Source: UMGS1279 sp045577495 (lineage in GTDB: Bacteria; Bacillota; Clostridia; Oscillospirales; Acutalibacteraceae). Taken from it: a DNA stretch of 9,284 bases. Position 1 is the first letter of the stretch; every line of letters begins with the position of its first letter. A model generated the notes under the pieces. The model was not told the origin of the DNA. It was given only the letters and a program-made list of their open reading frames with translations, and made no database searches. The DNA is taken from the NCBI GenBank assembly GCA_045577495.1, contig JAZNIK010000070.1:1-9284 (forward strand), given 5' to 3'. Positions 1-4,103 of this stretch are shown here, in pieces. Both the position numbers and the translations under genes were made by a program.

Positions 1-705
1 CTTAAAAAATCCTTTGGTGATATCCACGTTTTAAAAGGGATAGATACCGAAATAAAACGTGGCGATGTTGTTGTGGTTGTTGGTCCATCAGGTTCGGGTA
101 AATCAACATTTTTAAGAACCCTTAACCTACTTGAACAGCCAACTGATGGTAAAATATTTTTTGAGGATACTGATATTACCGACCCAAAGGTTGATATAAA
201 TCTTCATAGGCAAAAAATGGGTATGGTATTTCAACAGTTCAATCTCTTTCCACATATGACTGTGCTAAAAAATATGACTTTAGCACCTATTAAACTCTTA
301 AATAAATCTAAAGAGGAAGCCGAAGCATTTGCAATGGACTTGCTTAAAAAGGTTGGTCTTGAAGACCGCGCCGATGCCTACCCCTCGCAGTTATCGGGCG
401 GACAAAAACAGCGTATTGCCATTGTACGAGCATTGTGTATGCAACCCGAAGTTATGCTATTTGATGAACCTACCTCAGCCCTCGATCCCGAAATGGTTGG
501 CGAGGTTTTAGAGGTTATGAAGGACCTTGCAAAAGATGGTATGACAATGGTTGTTGTAACTCACGAAATGGGCTTTGCTAAAGAAGTTGCAGACAGGGTT
601 GTGTTTATTGATGAGGGTATAATTATGGAGGATGCTCCACCATCTGAATTTTTTGGTAATCCCAAAAACGAAAGATTAAAAGGCTTTTTATCAAAGGTTT
701 TATAA
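1..705 (+). CDS. Polar amino-acid ABC transporter ATP-binding protein (GlnQ/HisP type), 5' partial
   Basis: This is the cytoplasmic ATPase that powers uptake of polar amino acids with a two-subunit permease and a substrate-binding protein; none of these is in the window. The frame is open to the window edge, giving 234 residues. GlnQ-type proteins are about 240, so only a few N-terminal residues are missing, and the GTG at 73 is internal because it would cut off the strand before Walker A. Visible motifs are Walker A GPSGSGKST (28-36), the Q-loop region VFQQFNLFP (about 76-84), the signature LSGGQ (131-135), Walker B MLFDEP (152-157) with the D-loop SALD, and the switch histidine in VVTHEM (H188). 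The family is clear; the substrate (glutamine, histidine, arginine, cystine) cannot be told from the ATPase. The gene ends three bases before a strong terminator and converges on spoVM. Confidence 0.93.
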   Translation, partial: LKKSFGDIHVLKGIDTEIKRGDVVVVVGPSGSGKSTFLRTLNLLEQPTDGKIFFEDTDITDPKVDINLHRQKMGMVFQQFNLFPHMTVLKNMTLAPIKLLNKSKEEAEAFAMDLLKKVGLEDRADAYPSQLSGGQKQRIAIVRALCMQPEVMLFDEPTSALDPEMVGEVLEVMKDLAKDGMTMVVVTHEMGFAKEVADRVVFIDEGIIMEDAPPSEFFGNPKNERLKGFLSKVL

Positions 706-707
706 AC

Positions 708-741
708 AAAAACGCTACACCGTAAAAAGTGTAGCGTTTTT
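708..741. terminator. Bidirectional terminator between the ABC ATPase gene and spoVM
   Basis: A perfect stem pairs AACGCTACAC (711-720) with GTGTAGCGTT (729-738), extended by A/T pairs to 708 and 741, with an 8-base loop. T-runs follow on both strands, so it can end transcription of the ATPase gene from the left and of the spoVM unit from the right. Confidence 0.9.
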
Positions 742-747
742 ATGTAT

Positions 748-831
748 CTAATTATTATCCTTTTTAATACCAAAAATCAGTCTTAACAATCCACCAAAAA
801 TTTTAGGACTCTTTACAACAACAACCTTCAT
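748..831 (-). CDS. spoVM: Stage V sporulation protein SpoVM (27 aa)
   Basis: SpoVM is a tiny amphipathic helix made in the mother cell. It settles on the convex forespore membrane, anchors the coat base-plate protein SpoIVA, and in Bacillus subtilis also interacts with the protease FtsH. The product begins MKVVVVKSPK and continues IFGGLLRLIFGIKK before an acidic/polar tail. From memory, B. subtilis SpoVM is 26 residues beginning MKFYTIKLPK; Met1, Lys2, Lys7, Pro9, Lys10, Gly13, Gly14 and Arg17 coincide without gaps, including the proline tied to curvature sensing. A GGAGG ribosome site (841-845) lies 9 bases before the ATG, directly after the stop of the 48-residue gene, so the two are almost surely translated from one message. 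The gene is short enough to be missed by most gene finders. The stop TAG is 6 bases before the shared terminator. Confidence 0.9.
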   Translation of the reverse strand: MKVVVVKSPKIFGGLLRLIFGIKKDNN

Positions 832-847
832 AAAGTGTTTCCTCCAT

Positions 848-994
848 TCAGCATTTAAGGCATATGATACCTAAATATATCATAGAAATTGCAAGCACTG
901 CTATTAGTGCCTTTGGCGGACAATAACACGCCAAAAACAAGCCTATACCAAAAGGAATTATCCATACCGGTGGTTTGCGATTTCTTCTTCTCAT
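848..994 (-). CDS. Small membrane protein of unknown function upstream of spoVM (48 aa)
   Basis: I do not recognise a named family, although short proteins of this look occur in Clostridia. The product starts with a basic cluster (MRRRNRK, 1-7), has a hydrophobic stretch at about 10-24, a turn CYCPPK (23-28), a second hydrophobic stretch at about 29-46, and ends CLKC. That suggests a helical hairpin in the membrane with its N-terminus inside and cysteines at 23, 25, 45 and 48. The ATG at 994 has a ribosome site, GGCGGTGAT, a few bases upstream. A longer reading from 1030 would start inside the T-run of the mgsA terminator and upstream of a sigma-E-like promoter, so it is unlikely. The stop is 16 bases before the spoVM start and touches the spoVM ribosome site. 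A mother-cell sporulation role is inferred from that coupling only. Confidence 0.72.
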   Translation of the reverse strand: MRRRNRKPPVWIIPFGIGLFLACYCPPKALIAVLAISMIYLGIICLKC

Positions 995-1015
995 GGTATC
1001 ACCGCCCTTTAGGAC

Positions 1016-1043
1016 AGTATATGAAAACAAAAAAAAGATGTGA
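1016..1043 (-). promoter_or_regulatory. Possible sigma-E-type promoter of the 48-aa gene and spoVM
   Basis: On the minus strand CATATACT (1016-1023) resembles the sigma-E -10 box (about CATACAAT). It lies 13 bases from TCACATC (1037-1043), which partly matches the -35 consensus KMATATT. Transcription would start near 1008, just ahead of the ribosome site for the ATG at 994. spoVM is a mother-cell gene in B. subtilis. The -35 box overlaps the mgsA terminator stem, and the match is imperfect. Confidence 0.4.
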
Positions 1044-1067
1044 CAGTAAAAAAACTATCACATCTTT
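1026..1067 (-). terminator. Terminator of mgsA
   Basis: AAAGATGTGA (1034-1043) pairs with TCACATCTTT (1058-1067). One mismatch and two more pairs extend the stem towards an A-rich loop. On the minus strand a long T-run follows. It sits five bases after the mgsA stop and separates mgsA from the spoVM unit. Confidence 0.87.
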
Positions 1068-1071
1068 ATAA

Positions 1072-1455
1072 CTAATTGGGAATAAAAATATTGTTTTTAA
1101 GAGCCTCAAGCATAACGTTTGCGCTACTAACATTGGTTGAAAGCGGAATGGACTGCACATCGCAAAGTCTAAGTAATGCTGAAACATCAGGCTCGTGAGG
1201 TTGTGCGGTAAGCGGGTCGCGCAAGAAAATTATAAGGTCTAAATTTCCATCGGCTAACATAGCGCCTATTTGTTGGTCGCCACCCATTGGGCCGCTTTTC
1301 ATACGCTGAATTGTAAGGCCTGTCTCCCCCATTATTAATGTTCCGGTTGTGCCGGTAGCATATAACTCATGCTCGGCTAAAACATCTTTATATTTTTTTG
1401 CAATTTCAATAATATCATCTTTTTTCTTATCGTGCGCTATTAAAGCAATTTTCAT
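1072..1455 (-). CDS. mgsA: Methylglyoxal synthase (127 aa)
   Basis: This cytoplasmic enzyme converts dihydroxyacetone phosphate to methylglyoxal and phosphate, a bypass of lower glycolysis used when sugar phosphates build up. The product has the conserved core SGPMGGDQQIGA (54-65), RDPLTAQPHEPDVSALLRL (79-97) and STNVSSAN (106-113). The catalytic aspartate is D60 (E. coli D71), with H8 in AHD, H87 and D90 matching E. coli H19, H98 and D101. I place the start at 1455 because GAGGTGT (1461-1467) is correctly spaced. The in-frame start at 1503 lies upstream of the predicted transcript start, since the -10 box is at 1495-1500. The length is slightly below the roughly 150 residues of the E. coli enzyme, but all core motifs are present. 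It has its own promoter and terminator and appears monocistronic. Confidence 0.95.
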   Translation of the reverse strand: MKIALIAHDKKKDDIIEIAKKYKDVLAEHELYATGTTGTLIMGETGLTIQRMKSGPMGGDQQIGAMLADGNLDLIIFLRDPLTAQPHEPDVSALLRLCDVQSIPLSTNVSSANVMLEALKNNIFIPN

Positions 1456-1494
1456 ATTCAACACCTCGTTTAAATCCTTTTTAAACTTTTTTTG

Positions 1495-1523
1495 ATTATA
1501 CAATAATTAACATTTTGTGTCAA
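1495..1523 (-). promoter_or_regulatory. Consensus sigma-A promoter of mgsA
   Basis: On the minus strand TTGACA (1518-1523) and TATAAT (1495-1500) are both perfect and separated by exactly 17 bases. Transcription would start near 1488, leaving a leader of about 30 bases. This rules out the longer mgsA start at 1503. Confidence 0.9.
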
Positions 1524-1598
1524 TCTAAAAAATGTCAAAAATAATTTTAATATATCACATTTTGATAGAATAAAGCCTTTTTCATATAGAAAACGTAC

Positions 1599-1627
1599 TT
1601 GCTTTATAGAAAAAAATATATTATTAT
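1599..1627 (+). promoter_or_regulatory. Likely sigma-A promoter of the SGNH hydrolase gene
   Basis: TTGCTT (1599-1604) and TATTAT (1622-1627) are 17 bases apart, with AT-rich DNA around them. The predicted start near 1634 would give a leader of about 45 bases before the ATA at 1680. Confidence 0.65.
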
Positions 1628-1665
1628 ACAAGAAAGCACTATATGAAAAGGTAAATTTTTAAATT

Positions 1666-1670
1666 AAGGA
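1666..1670 (+). promoter_or_regulatory. Ribosome binding site that places the SGNH start at ATA 1680
   Basis: AAGGA at 1666-1670 lies 9 bases before an in-frame ATA. No ATG, GTG or TTG occurs in this frame between the stop at 1665-1667 and the catalytic GDS motif, so the site supports ATA, or a mutated ATG, as the initiator. Confidence 0.55.
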
Positions 1671-1679
1671 TTTAAGCGT

Positions 1680-2432
1680 ATAAATATATCAAAAATAAAA
1701 AGCAGAATTATAAATAATAGGGGTCTTACGATACAATTTGTAGGTGATAGCGTCACACACGGATTAAATCACTGCACCCCTGAAGAAACATATGTAGCAA
1801 AATTTACAGATTTTTTGGCTAGAAAATTTAAAGACTATACCGTAAACAGATATGATGGTATCGTTGAACATGAACTCCTGCCGATGAAGGAATTTGAAGG
1901 TCCTATTTCCGTTTCTTTAGGGGAAAGCGGAGTGTTTGATGTGGTGAGAAATGGTATTGGCGGTAATACTGTTGCAAGAGCCATAAAAAGAATAGAAGAT
2001 TTTACAGGAATTCTTGCAAATGGTAAAGAGCCTGACATAACATTTATGATGTTTGGAATAAATGACGCACTATCTTCTGACCCAAGCAAATATGTTACTC
2101 CTGAAGAATTTAAAAAGAATTACTCTGCGCTTGTAACAGAAGTAAAAAAACGCAACCCAAACACAGTTATAATTTTAATGACAGCAACCTACAACGGATT
2201 TGGTATTAGAGAATATTGCTTAAAAACAGTTCAGTTGGGTTGGGAGAAAAACTTACCCATTGTTGACTTGCACGCCCTTTGGAGTGAGCATTATGATGAA
2301 AATGCAGATAATTATGGTCAGGGAAATTGGCTTGTCGGTAAGGGTGACGGATGCCACCCCACTCCCCTTGCGGCAGAAATAATGGGCAAAACAATTTGTG
2401 ATTGGTTTTATTCTTGGTTGGGTCTTCAATAA
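1680..2432 (+). CDS. SGNH/GDSL-family esterase or acylhydrolase with an apparent ATA start (250 aa)
   Basis: This is a serine hydrolase of the SGNH fold, cytoplasmic as far as can be seen because it has no signal peptide. Block I is FVGDSVTHG with nucleophile S24. Block II is NGIGGNTV with oxyanion glycines G94/G95. Block III is FGINDA with N128. Block V is DGCH with D223 and H226. The substrate is unknown; relatives deacetylate sugars or cleave small esters. The conventional start at TTG 1815 would delete block I and the nucleophile, so it cannot be right. Reading back in frame gives N-terminal NISKIKSRIINNRGLTIQ with no ATG, GTG or TTG, but an ATA at 1680 sits 9 bases after AAGGA. Either initiation is non-canonical or the start codon has decayed. 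The rest of the frame is intact and all catalytic blocks are present, which argues for a working gene. Confidence 0.82.
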   Translation: MNISKIKSRIINNRGLTIQFVGDSVTHGLNHCTPEETYVAKFTDFLARKFKDYTVNRYDGIVEHELLPMKEFEGPISVSLGESGVFDVVRNGIGGNTVARAIKRIEDFTGILANGKEPDITFMMFGINDALSSDPSKYVTPEEFKKNYSALVTEVKKRNPNTVIILMTATYNGFGIREYCLKTVQLGWEKNLPIVDLHALWSEHYDENADNYGQGNWLVGKGDGCHPTPLAAEIMGKTICDWFYSWLGLQ

Positions 2433-2460
2433 GATTAATTGTTTAAGAAAAAAGACGACA

Positions 2461-2498
2461 TTGCGAGACTTCCCTTGGAGAAGTCTCGCAATTTTATT
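2461..2498 (+). terminator. Terminator of the SGNH hydrolase gene
   Basis: TTGCGAGACTTC (2461-2472) pairs perfectly with GAAGTCTCGCAA (2480-2491) around a 7-base loop, followed by TTTTATT. It lies 28 bases after the stop codon. Confidence 0.9.
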
Positions 2499-2662
2499 CG
2501 CTAAAGGCGAGTTATATTGATTTGCAGTTATATTCGGCTTTAAGCCGAGTGGTATTCGCTTCGCGAGTTTTAAGGGCGAATAAAATATCACTACGACCAA
2601 AGGAAGTAATATCACTTTCACAAAGTGAAAATATCACTCTGTGCCTTAGCACAGAATATAAC
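2498..2662. repeat. Hairpin array 1: short palindromes separated by inverted ATATC-type linkers
   Basis: Short palindromes alternate with 8-base linkers. Left linkers read GTTATATT (2511-2518, 2527-2534) and GTGGTATT (2549-2556). Right linkers are their reverse-complement type: AATATCAC (2584-2591, 2608-2615, 2630-2637) and AATATAAC (2655-2662). Hairpins between them include CGGCTT/AAGCCG (2535-2547), TTTCAC/GTGAAA (2616-2630) and TCTGTGC/GCACAGA (2638-2655). The centre, TATTCGC (2553-2559) with GCGAATA (2576-2582), is itself palindromic. A looser outlying unit is GTATC (2695-2699), a stem GCATTTGT/ACAAATGC (2712-2731) and GATAC (2732-2736). I see no credible protein gene in 2433-3043; open frames there have no family resemblance. 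Confidence 0.75.
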
Positions 2663-2759
2663 TTGTTTTCTTTTTTTGTTGTGAAAAGGGTTTGGTATCA
2701 CACAAAAAGAAGCATTTGTGTTTACAAATGCGATACTGTTTCTATCCGATAAGCATAAG

Positions 2760-2790
2760 AAAAGCCTCGATGAAATTCATCGAGGCTTTA
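2760..2790. terminator. Strong rho-independent-type hairpin after array 1
   Basis: AAAGCCTCGATGAA (2761-2774) is followed almost at once by its reverse complement (2776-2789), so the real loop is about 5 bases. T- and A-rich flanks make it terminator-like on both strands. No intact gene ends next to it, so it may belong to the repeat island or to a lost gene. Confidence 0.65.
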
Positions 2791-2799
2791 ATCATCCTT

Positions 2800-2911
2800 A
2801 TATGATATAAATCCCTTTTTCTCGCCCGTTGGGCATATCGAGTACAAAGTACATATCGAGCGCATAGACGCATATTGAAAATCCCACAAGGGATTTATAT
2901 CGCTGCAAAAT
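2800..2911. repeat. 112-bp direct repeat, copy A
   Basis: It matches 3971-4082 without indels and with two mismatches, both near 2814-2816. Within it, GATATAAATCCC (2804-2815) and GGGATTTATATC (2890-2901) form a perfect 12-bp inverted repeat enclosing smaller hairpins: GCCC/GGGC, TAC/GTA and AAATCCC/GGGATTT. It reads as a compact 98-bp element with terminal inverted repeats. It carries no transposase, and I cannot identify a flanking target-site duplication. Confidence 0.88.
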
Positions 2912-2916
2912 CTAGT

Positions 2917-2971
2917 TACTCCCCTAACAATTTTATCGGTTGTATAATCCTCTTTCCAGTCTCTAGAATCA
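2917..2971 (-). pseudogene. Remnant of a duplicated pdaB-type deacetylase gene
   Basis: These 55 bases match 4275-4329 of the intact deacetylase gene with a single difference and encode the same residues, DSRDWKEDYTTDKIVRGV (174-191). In the intact locus 192 bases (4083-4274) separate this segment from the 112-bp repeat. Here only 5 bases do, so the last 61 codons of the gene have been deleted. Upstream homology stops abruptly after residue 174. A chimeric frame runs through the remnant and the repeat (2788-3006), but it has no ribosome site and nothing protein-like beyond the remnant. Confidence 0.85.
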
Positions 2972-2993
2972 TCATAAATAACAAAAGCAAAGA

Positions 2994-3022
2994 TTGAAAT
3001 AATCATAGGAATATGTTATTAT
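2994..3022 (+). promoter_or_regulatory. Promoter of the membrane/zinc-ribbon gene
   Basis: TTGAAA (2994-2999) and TATTAT (3017-3022) are 17 bases apart, with a TG one base before the -10 box (extended -10). The predicted start near 3029 is just before the ribosome site GAGGTG. Confidence 0.72.
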
Positions 3023-3043
3023 ATCATTATCGAGGTGAAACAT

Positions 3044-3832
3044 ATGATAAGCTACATTTTTAAGAGCAAAATCAAAAATTTTTTAGTCACACTCATTTTA
3101 GGAATTATTATATGCAATAATCTTAATAATTTATATCAATATGTGATTGTTGATGCATTAGAGTATGTTCTGTTTGGATTTATTGATTTGTTACCATATC
3201 TATTAATTTTTTTGTATATGGTTACAATAAAAAGAGAATATAAAATCAAACAATTTCTTTTCCCAATATCGTTTGCAATTTTCACATTGACAGCTATTTT
3301 TTCAATAACAAATTGCTTTGATGAATATATGTTTATATCTTTAAATGGATTAATTGAACTTTTCATTAGTTTGATTATAAAAAGTGTTTTGATTACGGGG
3401 TACGCTTTTTGCTTTATAGGAACTCTATCCAATTTTAAACGAATAACATTTTTGCGTTTAGGGTTAACGTTTTGTATTATAACAATTTTTATTCAGCGTA
3501 TATCTTATCATTATTTGATTGATTGGATAGGAAATACATATTATTCAACCATTTTTTATTTGATTGAAAGTTTCAGTTCAAGATTACTATTATTATTTTA
3601 CATAAGTATTTTTCTTCTAACGTTGACTAAAAAGAGTGAATATATAGATATAAAACCTTTTGTAGAAGAAAGAAAGCTAAAAAAAGCTGACAAAAAAGCA
3701 AAAAGACTTGAAAAGGAAAAACCAGAAGAATTTTCACCTCCCGATATTCCTGACGGCTATTGGCGTTGTATGGGTTGTGGAGAAATTTTATCTAATGATA
3801 TAACAGAATGCGAATGCGGATATAAAAAATAA
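3044..3832 (+). CDS. Hypothetical multi-pass membrane protein with C-terminal zinc ribbon (262 aa)
   Basis: I do not recognise the family. About six hydrophobic segments are visible, near 11-27, 40-62, 70-89, 102-126, 135-151 and 165-195. A lysine/glutamate-rich, probably helical cytoplasmic linker follows (about 207-230), then a small zinc-ribbon-like tail with C242, C245, C256 and C258 (CMGC and CEC). Such tails bind zinc and often mediate protein contacts; no enzymatic motif is visible. ATG 3044 is chosen over GTG 3035 because GAGGTG (3032-3037) is then 6 bases upstream, whereas GTG lies inside that site. The gene is very AT-rich: two 60-base samples counted by hand held 11 and 14 G+C, well below ftsH. 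It lies between a broken and an intact copy of the same deacetylase/repeat sequence and has its own promoter and terminator, which suggests an acquired single-gene cargo. A real protein is likely; its role is unknown. Confidence 0.8.
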   Translation: MISYIFKSKIKNFLVTLILGIIICNNLNNLYQYVIVDALEYVLFGFIDLLPYLLIFLYMVTIKREYKIKQFLFPISFAIFTLTAIFSITNCFDEYMFISLNGLIELFISLIIKSVLITGYAFCFIGTLSNFKRITFLRLGLTFCIITIFIQRISYHYLIDWIGNTYYSTIFYLIESFSSRLLLLFYISIFLLTLTKKSEYIDIKPFVEERKLKKADKKAKRLEKEKPEEFSPPDIPDGYWRCMGCGEILSNDITECECGYKK

Positions 3833-3867
3833 TTTCAAAAATTAGCTTTAGCACACCTAAACTTTTC

Positions 3868-3898
3868 ACAAAAAAGACGGCATTAGCCGTCTTTTTTG
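3868..3898. terminator. Terminator of the membrane/zinc-ribbon gene
   Basis: GACGGC (3876-3881) pairs with GCCGTC (3886-3891) around ATTA. The stem is flanked by an A-run and a T-run, which extend it and make it work in either direction. Confidence 0.9.
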
Positions 3899-4103
3899 TC
3901 GATATATTGCTTTGCAATTCGATATATTTTCTTTTTAAAAACTCGATATATTTACCTTACGGTAAATTCGATATGATATAAATCACATTTTCTCGCCCGT
4001 TGGGCATATCGAGTACAAAGTACATATCGAGCGCATAGACGCATATTGAAAATCCCACAAGGGATTTATATCGCTGCAAAATATATCTTTAAGATATTTT
4101 GCA
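3899..4103. repeat. Hairpin array 2 with mirror-symmetric TCGATATAT / ATATCGAG linkers
   Basis: Four left linkers of TCGATATAT type (3899-3907, 3919-3927, 3943-3951 and TCGATATG at 3968-3975) are answered by four right linkers of the reverse-complement ATATCGAG type (4005-4013, 4023-4031, CATATTGA at 4042-4049, ATATCG at 4068-4073). Short palindromes lie between them: TTGC/GCAA (3907-3917), TTTACC/GGTAAA (3951-3966), GCCC/GGGC (3995-4005), TAC/GTA (4014-4022), GCG/CGC (4031-4042) and AAATCCC/GGGATTT (4050-4067). The right end is a stem TGCAAAATAT..CTT (4075-4089) with AAGATATTTTGCA (4091-4103) that contains the deacetylase stop codon. The array has the same architecture as array 1 but different linkers. 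Confidence 0.78.
3971..4082. repeat. 112-bp direct repeat, copy B
   Basis: This is the partner of 2800-2911 (110 of 112 identical), sitting inside array 2 immediately downstream of the intact deacetylase gene. Its inverted-repeat ends are GATATAAATCAC (3975-3986) and GGGATTTATATC (4061-4072), with one mismatch where copy A is perfect. Confidence 0.88.

Noticed and set aside
561..773. 70-aa open frame antisense to the ABC ATPase end
   Set aside because: It overlaps the ATPase gene, the shared terminator and spoVM; both of those genes are supported by family motifs.
1456..1503. Longer N-terminus for MgsA starting at 1503
   Set aside because: The codon lies upstream of the predicted transcript start of a perfect promoter (-10 at 1495-1500), and the added 16 residues are not part of the enzyme family.
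1815..1817. TTG as the start of the SGNH hydrolase
   Set aside because: It would remove the catalytic serine block GDS, which is in frame upstream; no ribosome site precedes it.
2253..2621. 122-aa open frame opposite the SGNH gene and array 1
   Set aside because: It overlaps the end of a clear hydrolase gene and then palindromic repeats; low-complexity hydrophobic and basic product with no start signal.
2788..3006. A 72-aa open frame as a real gene
   Set aside because: It is a chimera of an 18-residue deacetylase remnant and translated repeat DNA, without a ribosome site.
2800..4082. Insertion sequence or composite transposon
   Set aside because: The flanking repeats are direct and contain gene remnant plus hairpins; no transposase or recombinase is encoded between or near them.
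2498..4103. CRISPR array
   Set aside because: Linkers are only 6-9 bases, are inverted across each array, and the intervals are palindromes of variable length; no cas gene is present.
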